From assembly GCF_018304965.1 (NCBI RefSeq), contig NZ_JAGQED010000007.1, positions 1-64,000 of the forward strand: a stretch of DNA of 64,000 nt, in the 5' to 3' direction. Both the position numbers and the translations under genes were made by a program. The notes below the pieces were generated by a model. That model saw only the letters and a list, made by a program, of their open reading frames with translations. It did not search any database and was not told where the DNA came from. Below are positions 46,048 to 57,745 of the stretch, one piece after another; the stretch's first letter is position 1, and each line of letters opens with the position of its first letter. Source of the DNA: Collimonas antrihumi (GTDB taxonomy: Bacteria > Pseudomonadota > Gammaproteobacteria > Burkholderiales > Burkholderiaceae_D).

Positions 46048-46713
46048 TTGAACAATTTACGTCAACAATTTATTGAATTTGCGGTGAAGGCCGGAGTGCT
46101 GAAATTCGGCGAATTCGTAACCAAGGCCGGGCGTACCTCGCCGTATTTTTTCAATGCGGGCATGTTTAACGAGGGTGCCGCGCTGGGCCAGCTGGCGCAA
46201 TTTTATGCACGCACCTTGATCGACTCGGGTTTGCAATTTGACATGTTGTTCGGGCCAGCCTACAAAGGCATCACGCTGGCATCGGCGACGGCGGTGGCGT
46301 TGGCGGCGCAAGGGCGCAATGTGCAATTTGCCTACAACCGCAAGGAAGCCAAGGATCACGGCGAGGGCGGCAACATCGTCGGCGGCCCGTTGAAGGGGCG
46401 GGTACTGATCATTGACGACGTGATTTCAGCCGGAACCTCGGTGCGCGAGTCGGTCGAGATGATACGCGCCGCCGGCGCCACGCCTTGTGCGGTGGTGATT
46501 GCGCTGGACCGGATGGAGCGGTCCGGCAAGGATGATGCACTGTCGGCTAATTCGGCAGTGGAAGAAGTGACGCAAGCGTACGGCATGCCGGTGATTTCGA
46601 TCGGTAATCTGAACGACTTGCTGGAATATATTTCCGGCGCTGGCGCAGATGCCGAACTGAACCGTTATCAAGCCGCAGTGGCGGCTTACCGGGAGCGCTA
46701 TGGCGTAGCGTGA
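46048..46713 (+). CDS. pyrE: Orotate phosphoribosyltransferase
   Basis: The product is 221 aa from a TTG at 46048, with TGGAG at 46036-46040. The frame is open 60 codons further upstream, but the family starts at [17 protein letters not shown]. The PRPP loop is [16 protein letters not shown], and [11 protein letters not shown] is typical. It converts orotate and PRPP to OMP in pyrimidine synthesis. Divergent from xthA, an arrangement common in betaproteobacteria. A small hairpin GGAGCC/GGCTCC at 46722-46737 follows. Confidence 0.93.
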   Translation: MNNLRQQFIEFAVKAGVLKFGEFVTKAGRTSPYFFNAGMFNEGAALGQLAQFYARTLIDSGLQFDMLFGPAYKGITLASATAVALAAQGRNVQFAYNRKEAKDHGEGGNIVGGPLKGRVLIIDDVISAGTSVRESVEMIRAAGATPCAVVIALDRMERSGKDDALSANSAVEEVTQAYGMPVISIGNLNDLLEYISGAGADAELNRYQAAVAAYRERYGVA

Positions 46714-46819
46714 TTGCACCAGGAGCCTGATGGCTCCGACACGCGGCATAGCCAAATGATAGCCAGATCGCCAGAATGCTGGATGGCAACAAGCAAAGTG
46801 TCGACACGTGGATGACCGA

Positions 46820-47464
46820 ATGAATCATATTGCTCTTACTCTGAAACGGGGTTTGTTTTTCAGCGCGGCAGGCTTGCTGCCGCTGTTCGCGTACGGCCAG
46901 ATTTATACCTGCAAGGATGCTGCCGGGCATACGGTCACCGCCGACCATCCGATGCCGGAATGTGCTGATCGCAAAATCGTGGAGTTGAGCAAGGCGGGAG
47001 TGATAAAACGGGAAATCCCGGCACCGCTGACCGCCGAGCAAAAGCATCAGCAGCAAGCGTTGGAAGAAAAGCGCCGGGCCGAGACGGCAGCGGAAGAACA
47101 GCAGCGTCAGCAAGATCGCGCGTTGCTGTCTCGTTATCGTAGCGAAGCCGATATCGAGTCTTCGCGCCGTTATTATCTGTCGCTGTCGCAGGATTTGATC
47201 AAGCGCGACCAGGTCGGCATCGACGATGCGAAGTATCAATTAAAAGCCGCCTACACGGAGGCCGAGTTTTACAAGCACAGGAAAACTTTGCCGGCTTCGC
47301 TGCGCAACAAGATAGATGAAGCCAATCGCGACATGGCCTACAACCAGAAAAACATGGTGGACCATCAAGCCGAGCTGGGACGCATCAACGGCAAGTTCGA
47401 CGAGACGGTGAAGCACTATCGGGAATTGGTGAGCGCCATGCCTGAGACCCAGGCAGCGCGTTAA
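46820..47464 (+). CDS. Secreted DUF4124-type protein with coiled coil
   Basis: The product is 214 aa from ATG 46820 (a GTG four codons upstream is possible). A signal peptide ends near AYG before QIYTCKDAAGHTVTADHP, the short DUF4124 motif with two Cys. The middle is strongly charged and helical (QQQALEEKRRAETAAEEQQR), and the C-terminal part is also helical. Probably periplasmic; function unknown. Confidence 0.8.
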   Translation: MNHIALTLKRGLFFSAAGLLPLFAYGQIYTCKDAAGHTVTADHPMPECADRKIVELSKAGVIKREIPAPLTAEQKHQQQALEEKRRAETAAEEQQRQQDRALLSRYRSEADIESSRRYYLSLSQDLIKRDQVGIDDAKYQLKAAYTEAEFYKHRKTLPASLRNKIDEANRDMAYNQKNMVDHQAELGRINGKFDETVKHYRELVSAMPETQAAR

Positions 47465-47500
47465 GAATTTGTCAGGTGGTGGCAATGACAATTACAGTAC

Positions 47501-47520
47501 GGCCGGCGTAAGCGCCGGCC
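47501..47520. terminator. G+C-rich hairpin between DUF4124 gene and gatB
   Basis: GGCCGGCG, TAAG, CGCCGGCC: an 8-bp perfect stem between convergent genes. No T-run, so activity as a terminator is a guess. Confidence 0.5.
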
Positions 47521-47529
47521 GCATGCATT

Positions 47530-48984
47530 TTAAACAGTCAGTTTCTGCTTCAGCAGTTCAGTTAATTGCGCCGGATTGGCTTTGCCCTTGGTGGCTTTCA
47601 TGGCTTGCCCGATCAGGGAATTAAAGGCCTTCTCCTTGCCGGCGCGGAATTCATCGACCGACTTGGCGTTTGCCGCCAGTACTTCATCGATGATCTTTTC
47701 CAGTGCGCCGCTATCGGAAATCTGCTTCAAGCCCTTGCTTTCGATAATCTCGTCGGCCAGGTTTTCCTGCGCGGATCCGGCTTCCCACATGGCGCCGAAG
47801 ACTTCCTTGGCGATCTTGTTGGAAATTGTGCCATCCTCAATTCGTTGCAGTAATACCGCTAATTGTTTCGGGCTGACTGGCGCCTCGGAAATGTCGACAT
47901 TTTCGCGATTCAACGCGGAAGACATATCGCCCATCAGCCAGTTAACCGCAGGTTTGGCTTGCGCGCCACTGGTGGTGACAGCTTCAAAATAGCCCGCCAT
48001 CGCCTTCGATTGCGTCATCGCTGCAGCGTCATATGCCGACAAACTGAAATCGTGCACGAAACGTTCGCGCATCGCCTCTGGCAATTCCGGCATGGTGGCC
48101 CTGACGCGTTCAACCCATTCTGCGCTGATCGCTAGCGGCGGCAGGTCAGGATCGGGGAAGTAGCGATAATCTTGCGAATCTTCCTTGCTGCGCATCGAGC
48201 GGGTTTCTTTCTTGTCCGGGTCGTACAGGCGGGTTTCCTGCACGACAGTGCCGCCGTCTTCGATCAATTCAACCTGGCGGCGTATTTCATAGTTAATCGC
48301 CTCTTCCATGAAATTGAATGAATTGAGGTTCTTGATTTCGGTGCGGGTGCCGTAAGCGGCTTGCCCGACCGGCCGCACCGAAACGTTGGCGTCGCAACGG
48401 AAAGAGCCTTCTTGCATGTTGCCGTCGCAAATTCCCAGCCACATCACGAGAGAGTGCAAGGCTTTGGCGTAGGCGACGGCTTCGGCCGCGCTGCGCATAT
48501 CCGGTTCGGTGACGATTTCCAACAGTGGCGTGCCGGCGCGGTTGAGATCGATGCCGGTCATGCCTTGATAATCTTCGTGCAGCGATTTGCCGGCGTCTTC
48601 TTCCAGATGGGCGCGCGTCAGTTGCACAGTCCTGAGTTCGCTCTTGCCGTCTTTTTCCAGGAAGAAGGAGACCTTGCCACCTTGTACCACCGGGATTTCA
48701 AACTGGCTGATCTGATAGCCTTTCGGCAGGTCGGGATAGAAATAATTCTTGCGCGCAAAAATCGACTGCGGCGCAATCGTTGCATTCACCGCCAGGCCGA
48801 ACTGGATTGCGCGCTCGACTGCGCCACGGTTCAGCACCGGCAGCACGCCCGGCAGCGCCAGGTCGACCGGGCTGGCCTGGGTGTTGGGGGCCGCGCCAAA
48901 CTGGGTCGACGAGCCGCTGAAAATTTTTGAGTTGGTCGAGAGTTGCGTATGCGTTTCCAGACCGATCACGACTTCCCACTGCAT
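47530..48984 (-). CDS. gatB: Asp/Glu-tRNA amidotransferase subunit B
   Basis: The product is 484 aa. N-terminal [21 protein letters not shown], then [14 protein letters not shown] and the C-terminal YqeY-type helical tail, identify GatB, the kinase/transamidation subunit that turns Glu-tRNA(Gln) or Asp-tRNA(Asn) into the amide form. It follows gatA after an inserted small gene (49063-49602) instead of directly. Confidence 0.96.
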   Translation of the reverse strand: MQWEVVIGLETHTQLSTNSKIFSGSSTQFGAAPNTQASPVDLALPGVLPVLNRGAVERAIQFGLAVNATIAPQSIFARKNYFYPDLPKGYQISQFEIPVVQGGKVSFFLEKDGKSELRTVQLTRAHLEEDAGKSLHEDYQGMTGIDLNRAGTPLLEIVTEPDMRSAAEAVAYAKALHSLVMWLGICDGNMQEGSFRCDANVSVRPVGQAAYGTRTEIKNLNSFNFMEEAINYEIRRQVELIEDGGTVVQETRLYDPDKKETRSMRSKEDSQDYRYFPDPDLPPLAISAEWVERVRATMPELPEAMRERFVHDFSLSAYDAAAMTQSKAMAGYFEAVTTSGAQAKPAVNWLMGDMSSALNRENVDISEAPVSPKQLAVLLQRIEDGTISNKIAKEVFGAMWEAGSAQENLADEIIESKGLKQISDSGALEKIIDEVLAANAKSVDEFRAGKEKAFNSLIGQAMKATKGKANPAQLTELLKQKLTV

Positions 48985-49062
48985 AATAATTTCCTTATTT
49001 CTGATTTGTTGGGGACAGAGTAATTCGGCGCACGGCGGCGCCTCTTAAACTCTTTCCCTCAA

Positions 49063-49602
49063 TTAGCCTGGATAACTGCAGTCGCCGGTTTTCAAATCCA
49101 CCGACAGCTCAGTAAAGTTTACTCTTGATCCGCATAGCGCGGGACAGCTGGGTATCACATGTAACTTGTCCCCATCGCGCCGCAAACGGATGCTGCAATT
49201 CATCCCGTGATTGAAAGAGTCGTAGCCGCGTTGATGACGTGCCGCGACTGGATCTTTCAAGGTGATACGCCAGTTGTCTGTCCGTCCGTCTTCCTGAAGT
49301 TCGGCTTGCAGTCCGTCGCCGGTATCGATGCTGCATTCGAAACCGTGGGTTGGCCGGTACTGCGCCGATTCCCAGCGCAGCGCCTCGATCTTGTCGCCAT
49401 CCAGCTTGAATTCGCCGGTATCGCCATAAATTACTTTCTCACCGTCTTCGTCGCGCGTCAGCGAGCAGCCGAATTTGGTCTGCAATTGCTGTGCCTGGAC
49501 TGCCGGCGCCATCAATGCAGCGCTCAAGGCCAGTAAGACCGGCAGCGTCAACTTGGAGCAACGAGCAGAGAAAAGGCGCAAGATCGATGGCATGGCGGTC
49601 AC
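49063..49602 (-). CDS. Secreted six-cysteine hypothetical protein inside the gat cluster
   Basis: The product is 179 aa. The signal peptide ends near AQA before QQLQTK. The mature part holds six Cys (FGCSL, FECSI, MNCSI, SCPALCG, GDCSY), enough for three disulfides, so it is probably periplasmic. I do not recognise the family. It begins 3 nt after the gatA stop and ends 78 nt before gatB, so it is likely transcribed with them, although no link to tRNA amidation is apparent. Confidence 0.75.
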   Translation of the reverse strand: MTAMPSILRLFSARCSKLTLPVLLALSAALMAPAVQAQQLQTKFGCSLTRDEDGEKVIYGDTGEFKLDGDKIEALRWESAQYRPTHGFECSIDTGDGLQAELQEDGRTDNWRITLKDPVAARHQRGYDSFNHGMNCSIRLRRDGDKLHVIPSCPALCGSRVNFTELSVDLKTGDCSYPG

Positions 49603-49605
49603 TTT

Positions 49606-51072
49606 TTAATCAGGGCTACGCAAATGCCAGTCAGTCACGCGCTGATACTGATGCGCGACGTTGAGTAGCTTGGCTTCGTCGTAATAATTACCGATGATTT
49701 GCAGTCCGACCGGACGCTTTGCGTTCTTCTCGCCCTGGCCGAAACCGCAAGGTATCGACATGCCCGGCAAGCCAGCCAGGCTGGTCGACAGCGTGTAGAT
49801 ATCCGCCAGGTAGTTGGCGACCGGATCATCCGCCTTGGCGCCAAGATCCCACGCCACGGTCGGCGATACCGGCCCCATGATGACGTCGCATTGGCGGTTC
49901 GGACCGGTCAGCGCATTCTGGAAATCCTGGGCAATCAGGCGCCGGATTTTTTGCGCCTGCAAATAGTAGGCATCGTAATAACCGTGCGACAACACATACG
50001 CGCCGACCAGAATCCGGCGCTTCACTTCTTCGCCGAATCCTTCCGCGCGCGACTTCTTGTACATGTCGGCCAGGTCTTTGTAATCGGCGGCGCGATGGCC
50101 GTAACGGACACCGTCGAAACGGCTCAGGTTGGACGATGCTTCGGCGGGCGCAATCACGTAATAGACCGGAATTGACAGCTCGGTTTTCGGCAGCGAAATA
50201 TCGACCAGCGTAGCGCCCAGTTTTTCATATTCCTGCAGCGCTGCGCGCACGGCTTGTTCGACATCGGCTGACAGGCCACTACTGAAATATTCGCGCGGAA
50301 TGCCGATGCGCAGACCCTTCAGGTCCTGGTTCAGGCTAGCGCTGAAATCTTCTTTCTTGCGTTCCAGGCTGGTCGAATCGCGCGGGTCGAAACCGGTCAT
50401 GGCGTTCAACAGCAGCGCGCAATCTTCTGCGGTTTGCGCGATCGGGCCGGCCTGGTCCAGCGAGGAAGCGAAGGCGATCATGCCGTAGCGCGAAACGCTG
50501 CCGTAAGTCGGTTTGATGCCGGTGACGCCGCACAAGGAAGCCGGTTGACGGATGGAGCCGCCGGTGTCGGTGGCGGTGGCGGCTGGCGTCAGGCGTGCGG
50601 CTACAGCGGCAGCTGAACCGCCAGACGAACCGCCCGGAATTGCGGTTTTATCCCAAGGATTCTTGACCGGACCGAAATGCGAATTTTCATTCGACGAACC
50701 CATCGCGAATTCATCGCAATTCAATTTACCCAAGGTCACCATGCCGGCGTTATTGAAATGCTCCACCACGGTGGCGTCGAACGGGCTGGTGTAGTTTTCC
50801 AGCATTTTCGAACCGGCGGTAGCGCGCCATCCGCGCGTCACGAAAATATCCTTGTGGGCGATCGGCACGCCGGTCAGCGGTGTGCTGTCGTTTTGCGCCA
50901 GGCGCTGGTCGGCGGCGCGCGCCTGTTGCAGCGTCAATTCCTGGTCGACATGCAAAAATGCATTCAGATCGCTGTGTCCGATGCGCGCCAGATACAGTTG
51001 CGCCAGTTCCTCGGCCGAAATCTTCTTTTCGTGCAATAGCACCGACAGTTGCTTGAGAGTTTTGGTATGCAT
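49606..51072 (-). CDS. gatA: Asp/Glu-tRNA amidotransferase subunit A
   Basis: The product is 488 aa, an amidase-signature enzyme. The Ser-cisSer-Lys triad is visible as Lys in PIAHKDIF and the serines in [15 protein letters not shown] and [10 protein letters not shown]. It releases ammonia from glutamine for GatB. 106 nt after gatC, with a palindromic repeat in between. Confidence 0.96.
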   Translation of the reverse strand: MHTKTLKQLSVLLHEKKISAEELAQLYLARIGHSDLNAFLHVDQELTLQQARAADQRLAQNDSTPLTGVPIAHKDIFVTRGWRATAGSKMLENYTSPFDATVVEHFNNAGMVTLGKLNCDEFAMGSSNENSHFGPVKNPWDKTAIPGGSSGGSAAAVAARLTPAATATDTGGSIRQPASLCGVTGIKPTYGSVSRYGMIAFASSLDQAGPIAQTAEDCALLLNAMTGFDPRDSTSLERKKEDFSASLNQDLKGLRIGIPREYFSSGLSADVEQAVRAALQEYEKLGATLVDISLPKTELSIPVYYVIAPAEASSNLSRFDGVRYGHRAADYKDLADMYKKSRAEGFGEEVKRRILVGAYVLSHGYYDAYYLQAQKIRRLIAQDFQNALTGPNRQCDVIMGPVSPTVAWDLGAKADDPVANYLADIYTLSTSLAGLPGMSIPCGFGQGEKNAKRPVGLQIIGNYYDEAKLLNVAHQYQRVTDWHLRSPD

Positions 51073-51133
51073 GAGAATTTCTTAAAATCTGCTGACTTGA
51101 TTTGTTTGTTGGAGCAAATTGTCTTGGCAACGC

Positions 51134-51154
51134 GTGGGCAAAAACCTTGCCCAC
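51134..51154. repeat. Dispersed palindrome (GTAGGGTGGGCA family), short copy
   Basis: GTGGGCAA, 5-nt loop, TTGCCCAC, followed by CCTA, in the gatC-gatA gap. It shares the TGCCCACCCTA core with 16346-16373 and 24815-24842 but is shorter. Confidence 0.5.
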
Positions 51155-51178
51155 CCTATCTGTTGAAGACAGAATAAT

Positions 51179-51481
51179 TTATTCGATTACCTTTGGTACC
51201 AGATACAAACCGTCTTCGGTAGCCGGTGCTACTTTTTGATAATCTTCGCGATGATTCGATTCGGTTACCACATCGTCGCGCAAGCGCAGCGACAAATCCT
51301 GCTGTAGCGCTGCAATCGGGTGGCTCAGCGGCTCGATGCCGGTGGTATCCACCGCCCGCATTTGCTCGACCAGCGAGAAAATACCGTTCAGTTTATCGAG
51401 CGTGGAAGCGGCCTGGTCTTCGGTGAGTTCGAGGCGTGCTAAATTGGCAATGCGCTTAACGTCGGAAAGGGCTAATGACAT
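51179..51481 (-). CDS. gatC: Asp/Glu-tRNA amidotransferase subunit C
   Basis: The product is 100 aa. [17 protein letters not shown] and the C-terminal LYLVPKVIE are the normal ends of GatC, the small belt subunit that holds GatA and GatB together. First gene of the cluster, divergent from mreB, the standard betaproteobacterial arrangement. Confidence 0.95.
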   Translation of the reverse strand: MSLALSDVKRIANLARLELTEDQAASTLDKLNGIFSLVEQMRAVDTTGIEPLSHPIAALQQDLSLRLRDDVVTESNHREDYQKVAPATEDGLYLVPKVIE

Positions 51482-51698
51482 GATTTTCGATGGCGCACAA
51501 GGGCGCTGCTGCTGTTGTGGTTAAAAAAGAAACACTTTGCTTGCCGATGACTTCTCGGATTTTTGTAAAAAGCAAGCATTTTGAGCGCTATACGCCCTAA
51601 TTTGAGTCAAATTATAAGGTAGAATGTTGCGTCCATGCGGCAGGTAATAGATCTTTACCATGCGCCGGATACTAGACACCCCCCTAAAAAACGTTTGA

Positions 51699-52769
<1,071 letters not shown>

Positions 52770-52942
52770 TCCAGGCTGATGCGACGCTTGCCCAACCTCT
52801 TCAGTTTGATCTTGAGGTCGGGTAGCGGCAACCGGGTCGGTGCATAAATGCATACGACCCTTTGTCATATCTACGGTATGAACACGAACAAGAATGTGTT
52901 TGCACCGCCAGCCACTGACCAATCCGAATCTGTCGATTATTG

Positions 52943-53953
52943 ATGGAATACAGTCCACCACCCCTCTTCAAGCAAGGTGCTTCAGCCCGCGCCAAGGCGG
53001 TGATATGCACGCTGTTGGCGTTGGCGCTGCTGATTGCCGATTCACGCATACATGCTTTGCTGTTGCTGCGCCAGACCGTCGGCACCGCGCTCTATCCATT
53101 GCAGATGGTGGCTTTGATGCCGCGTAACGCCGCCAATAGCGTGATCGATTATTTTTCTTCGCTGTCGACAGTGGAAAAAGAAAATCAGATGTTGCGCAGT
53201 CAGCAAGGCGAGCGCGCCCAGCAATTGCAACAGGCACAACAGCTGGCCGCGGAAAATGCGCAGCTGCGCAATTTGCTGGGAGCCGAGCAGCGTGTGCCGG
53301 TGAAGTCCGTGATGAGCGAAATCCTGTACGACGCACGCGATCAGTTCGCTCGCAAAGTGATCATGAACCGCGGTGCGCGGCATGGTGTCGCTACTGGCCA
53401 GCCGGTGATCGACGATGCCGGTATCGTTGGGCAGGTGACGCGCGTCTTCCCGTTTACCTCCGAGGTGACGTTGCTGACCGACAAGGATCAGGCGATTCCG
53501 GTGCAGGTGCTGCGCAACGGCTTGCGTAGCGTAGCCTACGGCCGCGGCCAGTCCGGCTATCTGGATTTGCGCTTCATGTCCTCCAATGCCGATATCAAGA
53601 AGGGCGATGTGCTGGTGACCTCCGGTATCGACGGCGTTTATCCGGCCGGCTTGTCGGTAGCCAAGGTAGTGCAGGTCGAATCCAAATCAGCCGATGCATT
53701 TGCCCATATCGTTTGTGAGCCGATCGCCGGCATCGACAGACACACCCAGTTGCTGATCCTGCTGGTCGACCCGAGCCCGGTCGCGCGGCCGGACGACGAA
53801 GCGGTGGTCCCGAACAGTAAAGCCGACATACTCAGCAAACGCCGGCTGACCGAAAGCACGCGCGACAAAACCAGAGAGGCTGCGAAAGAAGCAGTGAAAG
53901 ACAATAACCCCGACGGCGCCCGTAGGAATCCGCAGGGAGCCGGTGTCCGATGA
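52943..53953 (+). CDS. mreC: Rod shape-determining protein MreC
   Basis: The product is 336 aa from ATG 52943. One membrane helix (LLALALLIADSRIHALLLL), a coiled coil (EKENQMLRSQQGERAQQLQQ onward) and two beta-barrel domains of the usual MreC fold follow. The last 50 residues are a charged, proline-poor tail (SKRRLTESTRDKTREAAKEA) longer than in E. coli. It links MreB to the wall synthases. 173 nt after mreB; overlaps mreD by 4 nt. Confidence 0.94.
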   Translation: MEYSPPPLFKQGASARAKAVICTLLALALLIADSRIHALLLLRQTVGTALYPLQMVALMPRNAANSVIDYFSSLSTVEKENQMLRSQQGERAQQLQQAQQLAAENAQLRNLLGAEQRVPVKSVMSEILYDARDQFARKVIMNRGARHGVATGQPVIDDAGIVGQVTRVFPFTSEVTLLTDKDQAIPVQVLRNGLRSVAYGRGQSGYLDLRFMSSNADIKKGDVLVTSGIDGVYPAGLSVAKVVQVESKSADAFAHIVCEPIAGIDRHTQLLILLVDPSPVARPDDEAVVPNSKADILSKRRLTESTRDKTREAAKEAVKDNNPDGARRNPQGAGVR

Positions 53954-54462
53954 TGCGTCCTCACTACATCCTGTTGCCCGCCAATCCATTGTTCATTGCG
54001 ATGACATTGCTGCTGGCGTTCCTGCTCAACTTGCTGCCGTGGGGGCAGTGGCCGGGCGTACCGGATTTCGTCGCGCTGGTGCTGGTGTTCTGGAGCATTC
54101 ATCAACCGCGCAAGATCGGCATCGGCATTGCCTTTTGCATGGGCTTGCTGATGGACGTGCACGAAGCCACTTTGCTCGGCCAGAATGCGCTGGCTTATAC
54201 GCTGTTATCGTATTTTGCGATCATGATCCATCGCCGTGTGCTGTGGTTCTCGGTGGGCGTCCAGGCTTTGCACGTGCTGCCCTTGATGTTGTTGACGCAG
54301 TTGATACAGCTGATCATCCGCATGTCGGTCAGCGGCAAGTTTCCCGGCTGGCTGTATTTTTCCGAGAGCTTTGTCTGCGTAGCATTATGGCCGATAGTGG
54401 TATGGCTGTTGCTGGCGCCGCAACGCCGTGCGGTCGACCGCGATGACAATCGCCCGATTTGA
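53950..54462 (+). CDS. mreD: Rod shape-determining protein MreD
   Basis: The product is 170 aa with five or so membrane helices (ANPLFIAMTLLLAFLLNLLP, DFVALVLVFW, GIAFCMGLLMDVHEA). MreD is the integral-membrane partner of MreC in the elongasome. The ATGA overlap with mreC shows translational coupling; mrdA begins 75 nt later. Confidence 0.94.
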   Translation: MMRPHYILLPANPLFIAMTLLLAFLLNLLPWGQWPGVPDFVALVLVFWSIHQPRKIGIGIAFCMGLLMDVHEATLLGQNALAYTLLSYFAIMIHRRVLWFSVGVQALHVLPLMLLTQLIQLIIRMSVSGKFPGWLYFSESFVCVALWPIVVWLLLAPQRRAVDRDDNRPI

Positions 54463-54537
54463 ACTTCATCGCCTGCGGCAGATGTTGCCAATGTTGCCAA
54501 TAGCGGCCCCGACGCCAGCTTTAGCCTTAGTTTATCC

Positions 54538-56547
54538 ATGACCGAATTTAAAAACACCGAGCGCGAACTACGAAATTTCCGGTTGCGGATCTCGGCGGCC
54601 GTGATTTTTGTGCTGATCTGTTTCGGCTTGCTGGGCGCGCGCTTTGTCTGGTTGCAAGTGGTGCGCCACGATGCCTACGCCGCGCAAGCCGAAGACAACC
54701 GGATTTCGCTGGTGCCGGTAGTGCCGAACCGCGGCCTGATCATGGACCGCAACGGTGTCATCCTGGCGCGCAATTATTCTGCCTACACACTGGAAATCAC
54801 TCGTTCCAAAATCAAGGGCGATCTCGAAAGCGTGATTGACGATCTGGCGCAGATAGTCAGCATCACGCCGAAAGACCGGCGTCGCTTCAAGAAGTTGCTG
54901 GAAGATTCCAAGAGTTTTGCCAGCCTGCCGATCCGCACCCGTCTGAGCGACGAAGAAGTGGCGCGCTTCACCGCGCAGCGTTATCGCTTTCCGGGAATCG
55001 ATGTGCAGGCGCGCTTGTTCCGTCAATATCCGCTGGGTGACGTGGCGGCGCATGTGATCGGTTATATCGGCCGCATCAACCAGAAGGATGCCGACCGGAT
55101 CGACGACAGCGACGATGCCGCCAACTATAAAGGCACCAGCTATATCGGCAAAGATGGCCTGGAAAAGAGTTACGAGCAGCAGTTGCACGGCACTACAGGC
55201 TACGAAGAAATCGAAATTGCCGCCAGCGGGCGCGCAGTGCGCAGCATGTCGCATGTTTCTGCGATACCTGGCAATAACCTGATCCTGTCGATCGATATCG
55301 AACTGCAGAAGGTGGCAGAGGAAGCGTTCGGCGATCGCCGCGGCGCGTTGGTGGCGATCGAGCCGGCCACCGGCGACGTGCTGGCGTATGTCTCGCAGCC
55401 GTCGTTCGACCCCAATCTGTTTGTCGAAGGCATCGATCAGCAAAGCTGGGACGAGTTGAATAATTCGCCCGATCACCCCTTGATCAATCGCCCGATGAGC
55501 GGCACTTATGCGCCCGGTTCGACCTATAAGCCATTCATGGCGCTGGCAGCGCTGGAACTGGGCAAACGCACCACTTCTTTCGCCATCAACGATATCGGCT
55601 ATTTCATGCTGGGCGGGCACCAGTTCCGCGACGACAAGGTAGGCGGCCACGGACGGGTAGACATGTACAAGTCGATCGTCGAATCGTGCGACACCTATTA
55701 CTACATGCTGGCCAACGACCTGGGTCCAGACACCATCCACGATTTCATGAAGCCGTTCGGTTTCGGCCAGTTGACCGGCATCGATCTGGAGCACGAGCAG
55801 CGCGGAATATTGCCGTCGACTGACTGGAAGCGTAAATACTACAAACGGGTGGCAGCGCAGAAGTGGGTTGGAGGCGATACGATTTCACTTGGGATCGGCC
55901 AGGGCTTCAATGCCTTTACGCCGCTGCAGATGGCACATGCGGTAGCAACCTTGGTCAACGACGGGGTGGTGATGAAACCGCATCTGGTAAAGATCATCGA
56001 AGACGGCACAACGCGCACCCGTACGGAAACCGTACCGAAGGAAAGTTACCGGATTCCGCTGAAGCAGGAAAATATCGATTTCATCAAGAAGGCGATGGTA
56101 GGCGTAACACATGAAGGTACCGGTAGAGCTATATTTGCCGGCGCCGGTTATGAATCGGGCGGCAAGACCGGAACAGCCCAGGTCTTAGGCATCAAACAAG
56201 GCGAGAAATACGACAAGCGGCACAATAACACACGCCTGGCCGACAATGCCTGGTATACCGCGTTCGCACCTGTCGACAAGCCGCGCATCGCGATTGCCGT
56301 AATTGTCGAAAATGGCGGCTTCGGCGCTGCTGCTGCGGCGCCGATCGCGCGCAAGGCACTGGATTTCTACCTGCTGGGCAAACGTCCTGGGGACAGCGGC
56401 AAGGCAGCGTCGCCAGCACCTGCGGCAGCGCCGGTGTCGACGGAAGACGAGACCGCGCCGATACCGCGGGAAAATCAGACCAAGGCTGGCGAGAGCACTG
56501 AAGACGCCTATAAACCGGGCGAAGAAACCCCGGGTAATCGCGAGTAA
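54538..56547 (+). CDS. mrdA: Penicillin-binding protein 2 (peptidoglycan transpeptidase)
   Basis: The product is 669 aa. One N-terminal membrane helix (about 19-36) is followed by a pedestal domain and the transpeptidase domain with STYK at 328-331 (nucleophile Ser328), SCD at 383-385 and KTG at 543-545. It cross-links wall peptides during elongation with RodA. The final 70 residues form an Ala/Pro/Glu-rich tail without recognisable domain. Nine nt separate it from rodA. Confidence 0.96.
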   Translation: MTEFKNTERELRNFRLRISAAVIFVLICFGLLGARFVWLQVVRHDAYAAQAEDNRISLVPVVPNRGLIMDRNGVILARNYSAYTLEITRSKIKGDLESVIDDLAQIVSITPKDRRRFKKLLEDSKSFASLPIRTRLSDEEVARFTAQRYRFPGIDVQARLFRQYPLGDVAAHVIGYIGRINQKDADRIDDSDDAANYKGTSYIGKDGLEKSYEQQLHGTTGYEEIEIAASGRAVRSMSHVSAIPGNNLILSIDIELQKVAEEAFGDRRGALVAIEPATGDVLAYVSQPSFDPNLFVEGIDQQSWDELNNSPDHPLINRPMSGTYAPGSTYKPFMALAALELGKRTTSFAINDIGYFMLGGHQFRDDKVGGHGRVDMYKSIVESCDTYYYMLANDLGPDTIHDFMKPFGFGQLTGIDLEHEQRGILPSTDWKRKYYKRVAAQKWVGGDTISLGIGQGFNAFTPLQMAHAVATLVNDGVVMKPHLVKIIEDGTTRTRTETVPKESYRIPLKQENIDFIKKAMVGVTHEGTGRAIFAGAGYESGGKTGTAQVLGIKQGEKYDKRHNNTRLADNAWYTAFAPVDKPRIAIAVIVENGGFGAAAAAPIARKALDFYLLGKRPGDSGKAASPAPAAAPVSTEDETAPIPRENQTKAGESTEDAYKPGEETPGNRE

Positions 56548-56555
56548 CCGGAACC

Positions 56556-57668
56556 ATGAACCTGACCGATAAACATACCGTCTGGCAAAACATCAAATCG
56601 CATATCGCGGTGTTTGACGGCGCCCTGTCGCTGATTATGTTTTTGATATTGTCAGTCGGCCTTGTCACCTTGTATTCGGCCGGGATCGATTTTCCAGGAA
56701 GGGTTGAAGACCAGCTGCGCAATATCCTGGTGGCGTTCGTCATCATGTGGATTGCCGCCAATATTCCGCCGCAGACCCTGATGCGGTTTGCAATACCGGC
56801 CTACGCGCTGGGCGTGTCGCTGCTGATTGCGGTGGCGGTATTCGGGATAGTAAAAAAGGGTTCGCGCCGCTGGATCAATATCGGCATGGTGATCCAGCCT
56901 TCGGAAATCATGAAAATCGCGATGCCATTGATGCTGGCCTGGTATTTCCAGAAGCGCGAAGGCATGATTACCTGGCGCGACTATCTGGTGGCGGCATTGC
57001 TGCTGGCATTGCCGGTTGGCTTGATCATCCGGCAACCGGATCTGGGTACCGGCACCCTGGTGTTGGCGGCAGGATTTTATGTGATCTTCCTGGCCGGCTT
57101 GTCGTGGCGTATCCTGATCGGCCTGGCAGTCGCGGCCGGCGCCAGTTTGCCGGTGCTATGGTCGGTGCTGCACGACTATCAGCGGCAACGCGTGATGATG
57201 CTGATCGATCCCACTTCAGATCCGCTCGGCAAAGGCTTCCATATCATCCAGTCAACCATCGCGGTCGGCTCCGGCGGGATTTTTGGCAAGGGCTGGCTGA
57301 AAGGCACACAAGCGCATCTGGAATTCATCCCCGAACGCACCACCGATTTTATTTTTGCGGTATTTTCCGAAGAGTTCGGCATGATCGGCAACGGCGTCCT
57401 GTTGTTCCTGTACATGTTACTGATCGGCCGCGGCATGATGATCGCGGTCAACGCACCCACCATGTTTACGCGCTTGCTGGCCGGCTCCATCACATTGATC
57501 TTCTTTACTTATGCATTTGTTAACATGGGTATGGTCAGTGGCATTTTGCCGGTAGTTGGCGTACCTTTGCCATTCATGAGTTATGGCGGCACCGCGCTGG
57601 TTACCCTGGGGCTGGGCGCCGGCATATTGATGAGCATCCAGCGCCATCGCAAATTGATACAAACTTGA
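56556..57668 (+). CDS. rodA: Peptidoglycan glycosyltransferase RodA (SEDS family)
   Basis: The product is 370 aa with about 10 membrane helices. SEDS signatures are QPSEIMKIAMPL near 110, RQPDLGTGTL near 150 and GVPLPFMSYGGTALV near 330. It polymerises glycan strands from lipid II with PBP2. Conserved order mrdA-rodA; rlpA starts 77 nt later. Confidence 0.96.
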   Translation: MNLTDKHTVWQNIKSHIAVFDGALSLIMFLILSVGLVTLYSAGIDFPGRVEDQLRNILVAFVIMWIAANIPPQTLMRFAIPAYALGVSLLIAVAVFGIVKKGSRRWINIGMVIQPSEIMKIAMPLMLAWYFQKREGMITWRDYLVAALLLALPVGLIIRQPDLGTGTLVLAAGFYVIFLAGLSWRILIGLAVAAGASLPVLWSVLHDYQRQRVMMLIDPTSDPLGKGFHIIQSTIAVGSGGIFGKGWLKGTQAHLEFIPERTTDFIFAVFSEEFGMIGNGVLLFLYMLLIGRGMMIAVNAPTMFTRLLAGSITLIFFTYAFVNMGMVSGILPVVGVPLPFMSYGGTALVTLGLGAGILMSIQRHRKLIQT

Positions 57669-57745
57669 TCATGGTTGAACTTGTACGGTAAAAGCAGGGT
57701 CCATCCACACAATTATTTGTGTCCAAAACGCCGTCAGGAGAATGC

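Noticed and set aside
46722-46737. Small hairpin GGAGCC/GGCTCC after pyrE as terminator
   Set aside because: Only 6 bp and no T-run, so not listed as a feature of its own.
54568-55794. A 408-codon minus-strand ORF within mrdA
   Set aside because: Shadow of the penicillin-binding protein gene, which has all three catalytic motifs in order.
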